From NCBI RefSeq assembly GCF_001426905.1, contig NZ_LMFQ01000009.1, positions 105 to 64,104 of the forward strand: a stretch of DNA of 64,000 nt, read 5' to 3'. Position 1 is the stretch's first letter. Each line of letters opens with the position of its first letter. This DNA is from Caulobacter sp. Root1455. Its GTDB lineage: Bacteria; Pseudomonadota; Alphaproteobacteria; Caulobacterales; Caulobacteraceae. The position numbers and the translations under genes were made by a program. Positions 42,811-51,763 of the stretch are shown piece after piece. The notes under the pieces were generated by a model that was given only the letters and a program-made list of their open reading frames with translations, did no database searches and was not told the DNA's origin.

Positions 42811-45800
42811 CTAGGGCTTGCGATACAGCTCCGCCTCGATGATCCCCAGGCCGCCGCCCGCCGCCACCTTCTCAGCGCCGGTGTCCAGCCCCGCCCGCGC
42901 GCCGGTAATCTCGACGATCTTGCCGAAGGCGTCGCGGTCGACGGTGGGACCGGTCAGGGCGATGCGCAGCCTGGTCCCCTTCACCGGCTTTAGCGGCAGG
43001 GTGACGTAGCCCAGGCTCTTGGCCGGCACGCCCTCGTAGACCGTGACGCCGTCCAGAGTGACGCGCAGCGGATACGACCGCAGGCGCCAGCCGATCAGTT
43101 TCAGCACCACCGCGTCGACCACCTGGGGCTTGTCGAGCCGGTACTCAATCCAGGCGTTGGCCAGCCGGCCGTCGCTGGCCCAGTGGGTCATCTCGTCGTC
43201 GTCCATGGCCAGGCCGACGGTGGCCGGATTCGAGCCGGCCGCCGTGGCGACGGGCTTCACCGTCACGCGGCGGATCTTGAACGACGGCGTCGAGGGGGTC
43301 GGGCCGCGCGCCAGGCTGACCGGCGGCGGGGCGTCGACGGCCGGCGGCGGCGCGACGTCCAGCGTCACGGTCGCGGGCTCCAACCCCTCGGCCCTCGCGG
43401 TCACCGTGACCTTGCCTGCCTCCAGCGTCGATCGCAGGGCCACCCGGTTGATCCCGGCCTCCACCGGCAGGTCCCGCGACAGGATGTAGTTGTCGTCGCC
43501 CCGCGAGGCGCCGGCATAGGAGGTCACGCCGTCGACCGCCGCCGGAGCCTTGGTGACGACGTTGCCTGTCGGCGAGGCCGGCGCCTGGGTCGGCCTGGCG
43601 CCGCCCTTGGAGTCGCCTTGGGCGATGCCGCCGCGCCATTCGGCCGGACCGGAGACGTCGAACTTCACCAGGTCCAGCGCCGTGGGGACGCGCCGGCCCT
43701 GGGCGTCCACCGCCTCGACGTCGACCAGGGCGATGTCGGCCGCGTCGGCCCGCCAGCCGGTCGGGCCGATATGAGGCGTCAGGCGCAGGGCCGCGGCCGG
43801 GCCGGTGGTCACGACCTCGTCCGACGACACCGTCCTGCCGCCGGCGTCGCGGCCGACCGCGCGCAGGGTTCCCGGCGCCCAGGCCACGGCCTTGAAGGTG
43901 AACAGGAAGCCATCCGACTTCACGCCCCGGCCCAGCGACTTGCCGTCCAGCACCAGCTCGACGCTGTCGGCGCTGGAGACCACCAGCACGTCCTTGGTCA
44001 CGCCCGGCGCGTAGTTCCAGTGGCCGACGATGTGGCTGCGCGGATGCTCGACGTCGACCCAGCCGTCCCACATCACCTGGTGGGCCCAGAAACCCTCCTT
44101 GGGCAGGCGCATGGCGTCGACCTCGCCGCTGCGGCGATAGTTGTTGTCGCCGCGGAAGTGGGTGTTGCTGTCGGAGAAGATGATGTTGACCCCGCCCGAG
44201 CTGACGCGGTCGCCGCCGCCGGGCCGTTCGCGCCAGTAGTCGAACCAACGGCGTACGTCCTCGGCCGCGTGGCTGTCCTGGTTGCGGTTGTAGTCGGGGC
44301 TGTCGATGTGGAACGGCGGGGTGAAGTCGTCCTGGAACTTCCGCGCCGCCTCATCGCGGGAATATTCCATGGCCCAGACCGGCTTGGTGGCGCTCTTGTT
44401 GATGTACAGCATCTCGCCGCCGTACTCGGCGACCTTGCTGGACAGCATCTCGCGCGAGCCGATGGCGCGGCCGCCGTGCGGGTCGAACCGGTCGCGGACG
44501 GCCTTGAGTTCCGCCATGTGCTCGTCGCTGATGTTCTCGTTGCCGCCCTCGTAGAACAGGATCGAGGGGCTGTTGCGGAAGCGGACGATGGCGTCGCGCA
44601 TCACCTCGACCCGCTGCTCCCAGCGACGGCCCGTGAGGTCGCTCTCCGCGTCGCCGGCCGGCATGGCCTGGGGCAGGCCCACCCGGTCGGCCGACTCGAC
44701 GTCCTGGGCGGCGGGCGTGATGTGCATCCAGCGCACCAGGTTGCCGCCGCTCTGGACCATCAGGCCGTTGGAAAAGTCGCTGATCCACGGCGGGATGTCG
44801 GTCCCGAGCGCCGGCCATTCGTTGCTGGTGCGCTGGGCGTAGCCATGCACCTGCATGACCCGGTCGTTGAGGAAGATCATCCCGTTGCGGAATTCGGTCT
44901 TGCGGAAGCCCGTGCGGGTGACGACCGCGTCAACGCTGGCGCCGTTCTCCACCAGCTCGGTCGTCACCGCGTAGAGGAAGCCGTAGCCCCAGCTCCAGAA
45001 ACGCAAGCCCGTCAGCGGCGCCTGGGTCGACACGGTGCGGGTCTCGCCGGGGGCCAGGGTGACCGTCGGGCCGTCGAACGCCCCGGCCGGCTTGCCGTCG
45101 ACGTCGCGCAGACTCACCCGGTACCGGAAGGTGCGCGGGCGGTCGGACTCGTTGCGGACCTGGGACTCGGCGTGCACCGTCGCCGCGCCGCGCCTGATGT
45201 CGAACCGGTCGGCCCAGACATAGACGCCCGTCGTGCCCAGGCTGGAATAGAGCGGCAGGGTCTGGTGCAGGCCGTCGGTCAGGTGCAGCCGCACCGCCCG
45301 GTGGATCCCGCCGTAGTTCACATTGAAATTGTCGTTGTTCCACTGGAAGCCGCTGCCGCTGGCGCGCTCCTTGTACTTCCAGTCGCTGTCGACCCGGACG
45401 GCCACGACGTTGACGAACGGCGCGGGCTTGAGGGCCTGGGTGGCGTCGACGCCGAAGGCCGTGACGCCGTTCTCGTGGCCGCCGACCCGCACGCCGTTCA
45501 CATAGACCTCGCCGGCCTGGCGCACGCCCTCGAATTCGATGAAGGCCTTACCGCCGACCGCCGGCCCGGCGTTGGTCGGCAGGACCAGGCGCTTGCGATA
45601 CCAGACGATCGCGCCCTTCAGGTCATGGATGTCGACCTTGAAGGCCTCGTCCTCGTTCCAGGCGCGCGGCAGGGTGACGGACTTCCAGGCGGCGTCGTCG
45701 AACTCCGGCGCCTGCGCCCCGACGATCTCGCCGACCGCCATGCGCCAGCCGTCGTTGAAGGACCGGTCGATCCGCGGCGCGGCGGTCGCGATCCCGGCCA

Positions 45801-45858
45801 GGCCCAGGCAGAAGACGGCGCACAGCCAGCTCAGGATCGATCCCGAAACGCGTCGCAT
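42811..45858 (-). CDS. GH2 family beta-galactosidase-like enzyme with C-terminal discoidin-like domain
   Basis: 1015 residues from ATG at 45858 (GGAGGGC 8 bases upstream). The order is signal peptide (ILSWLCAVFCLGLAGIATAA), GH2 sugar-binding jelly roll (SFNDGWRMAVG, VWYRKRLVLP), immunoglobulin-like domain, TIM barrel with acid/base E441 in FYEGGNENI and probable nucleophile region KPVWAMEYSRDE, further Ig-like domains, and a tail with DDDEMTHWASDGRLANAWIE like F5/8 type C modules. It likely removes terminal beta-galactosyl or related residues from pectin side chains. It lies alone between a repeat and the shared operator motif. Confidence 0.88.
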   Translation of the reverse strand: MRRVSGSILSWLCAVFCLGLAGIATAAPRIDRSFNDGWRMAVGEIVGAQAPEFDDAAWKSVTLPRAWNEDEAFKVDIHDLKGAIVWYRKRLVLPTNAGPAVGGKAFIEFEGVRQAGEVYVNGVRVGGHENGVTAFGVDATQALKPAPFVNVVAVRVDSDWKYKERASGSGFQWNNDNFNVNYGGIHRAVRLHLTDGLHQTLPLYSSLGTTGVYVWADRFDIRRGAATVHAESQVRNESDRPRTFRYRVSLRDVDGKPAGAFDGPTVTLAPGETRTVSTQAPLTGLRFWSWGYGFLYAVTTELVENGASVDAVVTRTGFRKTEFRNGMIFLNDRVMQVHGYAQRTSNEWPALGTDIPPWISDFSNGLMVQSGGNLVRWMHITPAAQDVESADRVGLPQAMPAGDAESDLTGRRWEQRVEVMRDAIVRFRNSPSILFYEGGNENISDEHMAELKAVRDRFDPHGGRAIGSREMLSSKVAEYGGEMLYINKSATKPVWAMEYSRDEAARKFQDDFTPPFHIDSPDYNRNQDSHAAEDVRRWFDYWRERPGGGDRVSSGGVNIIFSDSNTHFRGDNNYRRSGEVDAMRLPKEGFWAHQVMWDGWVDVEHPRSHIVGHWNYAPGVTKDVLVVSSADSVELVLDGKSLGRGVKSDGFLFTFKAVAWAPGTLRAVGRDAGGRTVSSDEVVTTGPAAALRLTPHIGPTGWRADAADIALVDVEAVDAQGRRVPTALDLVKFDVSGPAEWRGGIAQGDSKGGARPTQAPASPTGNVVTKAPAAVDGVTSYAGASRGDDNYILSRDLPVEAGINRVALRSTLEAGKVTVTARAEGLEPATVTLDVAPPPAVDAPPPVSLARGPTPSTPSFKIRRVTVKPVATAAGSNPATVGLAMDDDEMTHWASDGRLANAWIEYRLDKPQVVDAVVLKLIGWRLRSYPLRVTLDGVTVYEGVPAKSLGYVTLPLKPVKGTRLRIALTGPTVDRDAFGKIVEITGARAGLDTGAEKVAAGGGLGIIEAELYRKP

Positions 45859-45909
45859 CGTGCCGCCCTCCAAATTGGCCAGGCCACTTCGGGCCTTTCG
45901 CCACCTGTG

Positions 45910-45972
45910 GCTTGACATCCGGCGCCCTGTCAAGCATTCTCATTATATCGGATGATGTTCCATATTATGGAA
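45910..45972. promoter_or_regulatory. Operator/promoter region of the GH2 gene
   Basis: An inverted repeat GCTTGACA/TGTCAAGC (45910-45935), with TTGACA readable as a -35 box on either strand, adjoins TCTCATTATATCGG and the perfect palindrome TTCCATATTATGGAA (45958-45972). The TCTCAT...GG half-site recurs near the receptor/PL11 and IclR genes. Location about 80-115 bases before the GH2 ATG fits a regulatory site. Confidence 0.55.
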
Positions 45973-46050
45973 TCTTGGCCGTCGGGATTTGAACCTCGGT
46001 TCCTTCCCTCCCCACACACGCACTCGCCCGTTTCCCCCCATCCGGGCCAG

Positions 46051-46130
46051 CGGAGCACCTTTCCAGGTGCTCCGCTTTTCTTTTGCCTGAAGGATGGGGA
46101 GCGCCTTCCAGAGGCTCCGCCTTTCTTTTT
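46051..46130 (+). terminator. Tandem terminator-like hairpins
   Basis: The first unit is CGGAGCACCT-ttcc-AGGTGCTCCG, a perfect 10-bp stem followed by CTTTTCTTTT. The second, near 46097-46120, is GGAGCGCCTTCCAGAGGCTCC with a weaker stem, followed by CTTTCTTTTT. They look like a duplicated ~45-base unit. They precede the antitoxin gene; no plus-strand gene directly upstream needs termination, so they may be repeat DNA. Confidence 0.6.
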
Positions 46131-46190
46131 GCGCGTCGACGCAAGACGGACGAGACTGCCTTTCGTGCCTCTCCATGGTATGTTGAGCCT

Positions 46191-46367
46191 ATGAAGCCCG
46201 AACCAGCCATCTTCGACGACATCGACGAAGCAAGCGACGCTGCGGCCATCGCAGAGGGCTTGGCCGATATCGAGGCTGGACGCGTCATCAGCCACGAGGC
46301 CATGAAGCGATGGCTTCTTTCGTGGGGGACGCCGGCCAAACTTCCGTCGCCCAAGATTGGCGACTAG
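46191..46367 (+). CDS. Antitoxin component of a ParDE/RelBE-type module
   Basis: 58 residues: MKPEPAIFDDIDEASDAAAI, then AEGLADIEAGRVISHEAMKR and WLLSWGTPAKLPSP. The pattern ADxxAGRVxxHExxxxWLLSWGT is typical of small antitoxins coded before ParE/RelE toxins. Nine bases separate its stop from the toxin ATG. The partner is interrupted (next entry), so this antitoxin may be an orphan. Confidence 0.78.
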   Translation: MKPEPAIFDDIDEASDAAAIAEGLADIEAGRVISHEAMKRWLLSWGTPAKLPSPKIGD

Positions 46368-46376
46368 TCGCGGACG

Positions 46377-46655
46377 ATGGCGCGGCCGCCGGTGCTCTGA
46401 TCGGAAAGATCACGGCGAGATCTCGCCGGAATACACGCCTATATCGGCCAGTTCGCGCCTCTGGCGGCGCAACGCTTCACGATGCGTCTGATCACGGCCG
46501 TTGAGAGCCTGGCCGAGCATCCCCACCGCGGTCGGCATGTTGGCCAGGACATCCGGGAGATGGTCGCGATCCGTCCCTATCTCGTCGTCTACAAGATCAC
46601 GACAGGAGGCGTGATGATCCTTCACATCAAGCACGGCGCGCAGCAGCCGGATTAA
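46377..46655 (+). pseudogene. ParE/RelE-family toxin gene interrupted by an in-frame TGA
   Basis: From ATG at 46377 the frame reads M-A-R-P-P-V-L-stop-S-E-R-S-R-R-D-L, then GIHAYIGQFAPLAAQRFTMR and continues with AVESLAEHPHRGRHVGQDIR to VMILHIKHGAQQPD at 46655. Toxins of this group usually have Trp (TGG) at the interrupted position, so TGA at 46398-46400 is a single-base nonsense change at codon 8 of 93. No good internal start precedes the toxin core; the first later ATG is in TMRL. The rest of the frame is intact, so the mutation is recent, or it is a sequencing error. Confidence 0.8.
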
Positions 46656-46670
46656 GCGCTTCTGGTGCGT

Positions 46671-47507
46671 CTACCGGCCCAGGCAGCGTGGTCCGCCGAG
46701 GATCGGCTGGTCGCCGGTCGAGGCCGGGCGGACATAGGCCGAGACCGGCAGCTTCAGGAACGCCAGGCGAGCGGCCACCAGGGCCGCCGCCAGACGCGCG
46801 CCGCCCTCGTTGATGTGGGTCGTGTCGCTGATCCCGTTGGGATAGCGGGCGACGCCGTCCCGCGGCGTGTAGATCAGGTAGAAGCCGCGCGACCCCGCCT
46901 CGCCCCGCGCCTGCTGGGCGCCCATCATGTCGGCGTCCAGGTCGATCAGCGGCGTGTTCGTGGCCTTGGCCACGTCCCGCACCGCCACCGCATAGGCGCC
47001 GTGGGTCTCCTGGACCTGGTCGTCCAGGAACACGTGCTTGGCGATCGGGGTCATCAGCACCGGCTGACCGCCGGCCGCCCGCACGTCGGCGACGAAGCGG
47101 GTCAGGTTGTCGGTATAGGCGCCCTGGGGATCGGTGAAGCGGACGATCTTCACCCGGTCGGCGTCGTTGTGGCCGAACGCGATCATCACGGTGTCGCCCG
47201 GCTTGATCTTCTCCAGCAGCCCGGCCCACAGCCCCTCTTCGATGAAGGTCTTGGTCGAGCGGCCGCCGCGCGCCAGGTTCACCACCTCGACGCGGGGATC
47301 CAGCGAGCACTTCAGCACCATGCCCCAGCCCATCTGCGGATAGGCCGAGGCGCCGTAGTTGGCGGCGGTGGAGTCGCTGGCGATCAGGATGCGGGCGACA
47401 GGCGCGGCCATCGGCGGCGGCGGCGGCACGGCGGTGAGGTCCGGCGACGGCGCGCCCGGCGCCGCCTGAGCCAGGGCCAAGGCCGCGACCAGAGAGGCCA
47501 GGCTCAT
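46671..47507 (-). CDS. Rhamnogalacturonan acetylesterase-like SGNH hydrolase (second CE12)
   Basis: 278 residues from ATG at 47507, coupled by ATGA to the lactate dehydrogenase-like gene. Signal peptide [17 protein letters not shown] is followed by a Pro-rich spacer. SGNH blocks are [41 protein letters not shown] and, for the Asp/His pair, [13 protein letters not shown]. It lacks the N-terminal beta-domain of the CE12 at 27158. Deacetylation of rhamnogalacturonan oligomers in the periplasm is likely. Confidence 0.9.
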   Translation of the reverse strand: MSLASLVAALALAQAAPGAPSPDLTAVPPPPPMAAPVARILIASDSTAANYGASAYPQMGWGMVLKCSLDPRVEVVNLARGGRSTKTFIEEGLWAGLLEKIKPGDTVMIAFGHNDADRVKIVRFTDPQGAYTDNLTRFVADVRAAGGQPVLMTPIAKHVFLDDQVQETHGAYAVAVRDVAKATNTPLIDLDADMMGAQQARGEAGSRGFYLIYTPRDGVARYPNGISDTTHINEGGARLAAALVAARLAFLKLPVSAYVRPASTGDQPILGGPRCLGR

Positions 47508-48646
47508 CGCTCGACCTTGGCCAGGATGGAGCGGTCGATCTCCGCCAGGGTGTTGACGCCGGTCAGGGCCATGGCCACGCGCATCTCCTTCTCGATCAGG
47601 TCCAGCAGCTGGCTCACGCCCGGCCCGCCGCGCGCCGCCAGGGCGTAGACCCAGGCCCGGCCCAGCAGCACGCCCTTGGCGCCCAGGGCCAGCATCCGCA
47701 CCACGTCCAGGCCCGAGCGCACGCCGCCGTCGGCCAGCACGGTCAGCCGGTCGCCCACGGCGTCGGCGATGTCGGGCAGCGCGCGGGCCGAGGACAGCAC
47801 GCCGTCCAGCTGCCGCCCGCCGTGGTTGGACACCACGATGCCGTCGGCGCCGATGTCGGCCGCGGCCTTGGCGTCCTCGGGATCCAGCACGCCCTTGATG
47901 ATCAGCGGGCCCTTCCAGAGGTCGCGGATCCACTCCAGATCCTTCCACTGGATCGAGGGATCGAAATTGGCCCCCAGCCAGCCCATGAAGTCCTCGAGGC
48001 CCGAATTCGCGCCCAACACCGGGGCGACATTGCCCAGGGTGTGGGGCCGGCCCATCACGCCGACGTCCCAGGCCCAACTGGGCTTGAACACCGCCTGCAT
48101 CAGACGCCGCGCCGCCGCGTTGGGACCGCTCATGCCCGAGTGGGCGTCGCGATAGCGGGCGCCGGGCACGGGCATGTCGACGGTGAACACCAGGGCCGTG
48201 GCGCCGGCGTCGGCCGCCTTGGCCAGCAGGTCGCGCATGAAGGCCCGGTCGCGCAGCACGTAGAGCTGGAACCAGATCGGCGTCGGACTGGCCTTGGACA
48301 CCTCGGCCAGGTCGCAGACCGAGACGGTCGACAGGCAGAACGGCACGCCCTTGGCGGCGGCGGCCTTGGCCGCCTGGCACTCGCCGCGCCGCGCGTACAT
48401 GCCCGTCAACCCCACCGGGGCCAGGGCGACCGGCAAGGCCTGGTAGTGGCCGAACAGGGTGGTCGAGGTGTCGACCTGGGAGACGTCCTTCAGCACCCGC
48501 TGGCGCAGGGAAAGGTCGGCTAGGTCCGAGACGTTGCGGGCCAGGGTCCGCTCGGCATAGGCGCCGCCGTCGATATAGTCGAACAGGAAGCGCGGCAGCT
48601 TGCGCCGCGCCGCCTCGCGAAAGTCCGTGGTCGACGAGACGATCAC
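47504..48646 (-). CDS. lldD: FMN-dependent L-lactate dehydrogenase / alpha-hydroxy-acid oxidase
   Basis: 380 residues. It oxidises L-lactate to pyruvate using FMN. Family signatures are [15 protein letters not shown] near the N-terminus, [49 protein letters not shown] and the active-site [10 protein letters not shown] with catalytic His, then [20 protein letters not shown] for the FMN phosphate. It sits 4 bases after the SDR gene and overlaps CE12. L-lactate is the product of the rhamnose route coded across the divide, which explains its location. Confidence 0.92.
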   Translation of the reverse strand: MIVSSTTDFREAARRKLPRFLFDYIDGGAYAERTLARNVSDLADLSLRQRVLKDVSQVDTSTTLFGHYQALPVALAPVGLTGMYARRGECQAAKAAAAKGVPFCLSTVSVCDLAEVSKASPTPIWFQLYVLRDRAFMRDLLAKAADAGATALVFTVDMPVPGARYRDAHSGMSGPNAAARRLMQAVFKPSWAWDVGVMGRPHTLGNVAPVLGANSGLEDFMGWLGANFDPSIQWKDLEWIRDLWKGPLIIKGVLDPEDAKAAADIGADGIVVSNHGGRQLDGVLSSARALPDIADAVGDRLTVLADGGVRSGLDVVRMLALGAKGVLLGRAWVYALAARGGPGVSQLLDLIEKEMRVAMALTGVNTLAEIDRSILAKVER

Positions 48647-48650
48647 CGGA

Positions 48651-49412
48651 TCACTGCAGGTTCACGAACGCGCCGCCGTCGACCAGCAGGGCCGCGCCGG
48701 TCACGTACTTGGCCAGGTCCGAGGCCAGGAAGACGATCGGCCCGGCCAGGTCGTCGGGCTCGCCCAGGCGGCCCAGCGGGATGCGGCCGGCCATGTATTC
48801 GCGCTTGGCGACGTCGGCCAGGTCTTCCTTGTTGATCGCCGTCTCGATGGTGCCCGGCAGCACCGAGTTGCAGCGGATGCCGTACTTCCCGAGCGCGATG
48901 GCGGTCGATTGCATGAGGCTGTGCACGCCGGCCTTGGTCGGGGTGTAGTGGGTCTGCATGCCGCCGCCGACCAGGGCGCTGATCGAGCTGACGGCGATGA
49001 TCGCCCCGCCGTCGCCCTGCTTGACCATCTGGTTGGCCGCCGCCTGCACCATGTAATAGGCGCCGTGGAGATTGACCCGCATGGTCCGCTCCATCACCTC
49101 GGGCGGCATGTCCAGGAACGCGTGGAACGGGCAGATGCCGGCGTTGTTGACGAAGACGTCGACCCGGCCGAACGCCTTGACGGCCGCGTCCACGAAGGCC
49201 TTGGCGGTGGCGACCTCGGCCACGTCGCCCTTCACGGCGATGGCGCGGCGGCCCAGGGCCTCGATCTCGCGCACGGCGTCGGCGGCGCCGGCGTCGTCGG
49301 CGTGATAGTTGATCGCCACGTCCGCGCCGTGCCGGGCGCAGCCGATGGCGGCCGCCTTGCCGATCCCCTGCGAGGCGCCGGTCACCAGCACCACCTTGTC
49401 CTTCAGAAGCAT
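48651..49412 (-). CDS. SDR oxidoreductase, probable L-rhamnose 1-dehydrogenase
   Basis: 253 residues from ATG at 49412 with GGAGGAA just upstream. The cofactor motif is [12 protein letters not shown], then NNAG in [11 protein letters not shown], the catalytic Ser in [11 protein letters not shown] and YTPTK. The C-terminus ends in [15 protein letters not shown]. Known L-rhamnose 1-dehydrogenases are SDRs of this type, and all later enzymes of the pathway are adjacent, so this fills the missing first step. Glucose- or other sugar dehydrogenase activity remains possible. Confidence 0.85.
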   Translation of the reverse strand: MLLKDKVVLVTGASQGIGKAAAIGCARHGADVAINYHADDAGAADAVREIEALGRRAIAVKGDVAEVATAKAFVDAAVKAFGRVDVFVNNAGICPFHAFLDMPPEVMERTMRVNLHGAYYMVQAAANQMVKQGDGGAIIAVSSISALVGGGMQTHYTPTKAGVHSLMQSTAIALGKYGIRCNSVLPGTIETAINKEDLADVAKREYMAGRIPLGRLGEPDDLAGPIVFLASDLAKYVTGAALLVDGGAFVNLQ

Positions 49413-49451
49413 CGTTCCTCCACTCTGCACCAGGGACCGCTTTCATCAGTT

Positions 49452-49501
49452 GGAGCGTGACGGGCGCCGAAACCGGCATCCACTTTCGGCTGTCACGCTC
49501 T
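49452..49501. repeat. Palindromic repeat, GAGCGTGAC...GTCACGCTC
   Basis: Perfect 9-bp ends (49453-49461, 49492-49500) enclose GAAACCGGC and CCACTTTCGGC. It is related to 3501-3548. It lies between the IclR and SDR genes and overlaps the IclR stop, so it may also act as a transcription terminator for iclR. Confidence 0.7.
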
Positions 49502-50330
49502 ACCGTTTGGCGGCCGCTCTCTTCTCGTTCCAACCCAGTTCGACGCCGATGGCGTTGGCGCACTGGCGCACGGTCTCGGTCAGGTCGGCCATGCGCGCGT
49601 CGTCCATGTACTGGGCCGCGCCCGAGACGCTGATGGCCGCGACGATCGCGCCGCTGGGTCCGCGGATCGGGGCCGCGACGCAGCGGATGCGGTCCTCGTT
49701 CTCTTCAAGGTCGTAGGCCACGCCGCGCTTGGCGTAGTCGCGCATCCAGGCGATCCACTGCTCCTCGTCGGGACCGTGCTCCGAGCGCGGGCCTTCCTTG
49801 CGATAGAGCTCGCGCCAGCGCGTCTCGGTCTCGTCCAGCACCAGGGCCTTGCCCAGGCCCGTCGAGCGGATCGGCTGGCGGTCGCCGACGCGCGAGCTGA
49901 TGTTGATCCGGCGACGGCCGGTCAGCTTGTCCAGGTAGTGGGCGCGGTCGTCTTCCATGACGCCCAGGTGGACGGTGTCCTCCAACTCTTCCCACAGGCG
50001 CTCGAGGTGCGGGCGGGCCAGGCGCGGCAGGTCCATCTGCTGGCCGGCCAGATAGCCCAGCTCCAGCAGCTTGGAGCCCAGGCTGTAGCCTTCGCGCGGG
50101 GTCTGGGCCAGCAGGCGGCGCTCGACCAGGGCCGTGGCCAGGCGGTGAGTCGTGCTGCGGGTCAGGCCCAGGCGCTGGGCCAGGGCGGGCAGGCCGATGG
50201 TGCCGGAATCGGCGACCACGTCGAGCAGATCCAGGCCCCGGAACAGCGTCTGGCTGCCGCTGGGCGCCTTCACGCTGGCACTCTCATCCTTGGCCACTAC
50301 CGAGGCTCCCCTTGACGCGTCACGTTTCAT
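49500..50330 (-). CDS. IclR family transcriptional regulator
   Basis: 276 residues. The N-terminal winged HTH is at ~28-90: SQTLFRGLDLLDVVADSGTI and LPALAQRLGLTRSTTHRLAT. The effector domain has GSKLLELGYLAGQQ, DDRAHYLDKLTGRRRI, RSTGLGKALVLDETE, the YDLEENEDRIRCVAAPIRGP segment and AAISVSG. KdgR, the classic pectin regulator, belongs to this family. It lies between the two rhamnose-pathway operons and its own start region carries the motif shared with the CE12, receptor and GH2 promoters. An effector such as 2-keto-3-deoxy-rhamnonate is a guess. Confidence 0.92.
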   Translation of the reverse strand: MKRDASRGASVVAKDESASVKAPSGSQTLFRGLDLLDVVADSGTIGLPALAQRLGLTRSTTHRLATALVERRLLAQTPREGYSLGSKLLELGYLAGQQMDLPRLARPHLERLWEELEDTVHLGVMEDDRAHYLDKLTGRRRINISSRVGDRQPIRSTGLGKALVLDETETRWRELYRKEGPRSEHGPDEEQWIAWMRDYAKRGVAYDLEENEDRIRCVAAPIRGPSGAIVAAISVSGAAQYMDDARMADLTETVRQCANAIGVELGWNEKRAAAKR

Positions 50331-50360
50331 TTTGTAGCACTCTCTCTCATAATATGGTAC
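50324..50360. promoter_or_regulatory. Putative operator at the IclR gene start
   Basis: GTTTCATTTTG (50324-50334, covering the start codon) is followed by ACT and TCTCATAATATGGTACC (50345-50361). The first block aligns with 27044, the second with half-sites at 35066 and 45938. Position over the start of the regulator suggests autoregulation. Confidence 0.5.
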
Positions 50361-50563
50361 CTAGCGCAAGCGGCGAAGGCGACGTTCCGGTCACTGAAAG
50401 CCAGGGCGCGCCACCGTGTCATAGGACGTCTCGGGGAGGTAGGCGCGACCGCTCAAGGTTTCGCCAAGCATGTCGAAGGCCTTTGCCTCACGATACGCCC
50501 TTCTCTTCCTTTAAGTAGATCGCTTCCTTCTTGGGAAGTGTCGGGCTGGAGCTGGTTTTTCCC

Positions 50564-51742
50564 ATGCCGTTTCCCCTCATCCGGCAAGTTCGGGCCTATG
50601 TCGTGCGTGGCGGCGGGGCCGATTATCACGATCAGGGCGAGGGGCACTGGATCGACGACCACATCGCCACCCCGATGTCCCGCTACCCTGAATACCGCCA
50701 AAGCCGCCAGAGCTTCGGCATCAACGTGCTGGGCACGCTGGTCGTCGAAATCGAGGCCGCCGACGGCACGGTCGGCTTCGCGGTGACCACCGGCGGCGAG
50801 CCCGCCGCCTATATCGTCGAAAAGCACCTGGCCCGCTTCCTGGAGGGCCGCGATCCCACCGAGATCGAGAAGATCTGGGATCAGATGTACTTCTCCACCC
50901 AGTACTACGGCCGCAAGGGCCTGGTGGTGAACGCCCTGTCGGGCGTCGACCTGGCGCTGTGGGACCTGCTGGGCAAGCTGCGCGGCGAGCCGGTCTATCA
51001 CCTGCTGGGCGGCAAGGTCCGCGACGAGCTGACGTTCTACGCCACAGGCGCGCGGCCCGACCTGGCCCAGAAGATGGGCTTCATCGGCGGCAAGATGCCC
51101 CTGCACCACGGCCCGGCCGAGGGCGAGGAAGGCCTGCGCAAGAACCTGGAAGAACTGGCCACGATGCGCGAGCGCACGGGCGAGGATTTCTGGCTGATGT
51201 TCGACTGCTGGATGGCGCTGGACCTGAACTACGCCACGAAACTGGCCCACAAGGCCCACGAATATGGCCTCAAATGGATCGAGGAGGCGCTGAGCCCCGA
51301 CGACTACTGGGGCTATCGCGACCTGAAGAAGAACGCCCCCAAGGGCATGCTGGTCACCACCGGCGAGCACGAGGCCACCCGCTGGGGCTTCCGCATGCTG
51401 CTGGAGATGGAGTGCTGCGACATCATCCAGCCCGACGTCGGCTGGTGCGGCGGCATGACCGAGCTGGTGAAGATCTCCAACCTGGCCGACAGCCGCGGCG
51501 TGATGTGCATCCCGCACGGCTCGAGCGTCTACAGCTACCACTTCGTCACCACGCGCCATAACAGCCCGTTCGCCGAATTCCTGATGATGGCCCCCAAGGC
51601 CGACGAGGTGGTGCCGATGTTCCACCCGCAGCTGATCGGCGAGCCCGTGCCGGTGAACGGCAAGCTGAAACTCTCCGACGCCCCCGGCTTCGGCGTCGAA
51701 CTCAATCGCGAGGTCGGTCTGCACCGGCCTTACGCCCGCTGA
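50564..51742 (+). CDS. rhmD: L-rhamnonate dehydratase
   Basis: 392 residues from ATG at 50564. It converts L-rhamnonate to 2-keto-3-deoxy-L-rhamnonate. It matches E. coli RhmD over its full length: GDYHDQG-type [60 protein letters not shown], then enolase-superfamily metal ligands in [17 protein letters not shown] and TTGEHEATR, and the catalytic His in [12 protein letters not shown]. It is first in the plus-strand rhamnose operon, divergent from iclR. Confidence 0.96.
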   Translation: MPFPLIRQVRAYVVRGGGADYHDQGEGHWIDDHIATPMSRYPEYRQSRQSFGINVLGTLVVEIEAADGTVGFAVTTGGEPAAYIVEKHLARFLEGRDPTEIEKIWDQMYFSTQYYGRKGLVVNALSGVDLALWDLLGKLRGEPVYHLLGGKVRDELTFYATGARPDLAQKMGFIGGKMPLHHGPAEGEEGLRKNLEELATMRERTGEDFWLMFDCWMALDLNYATKLAHKAHEYGLKWIEEALSPDDYWGYRDLKKNAPKGMLVTTGEHEATRWGFRMLLEMECCDIIQPDVGWCGGMTELVKISNLADSRGVMCIPHGSSVYSYHFVTTRHNSPFAEFLMMAPKADEVVPMFHPQLIGEPVPVNGKLKLSDAPGFGVELNREVGLHRPYAR

Positions 51743-51763
51743 TCTTCTCGAAAGCCTAGACCC

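Noticed and set aside
45960-46015. GGTTCAAATCC on the minus strand, resembling a tRNA T-arm near 45990
   Set aside because: The flanking bases do not form a five-pair T-stem, and no D-arm, anticodon arm or acceptor can be built. At most it is a tRNA fragment.
46310-46504. Alternative frame overlapping the toxin region
   Set aside because: The 64-codon frame has no toxin motif. The frame starting at 46377 reads as a ParE-type protein through the TGA, so the toxin is interrupted rather than encoded in another frame.
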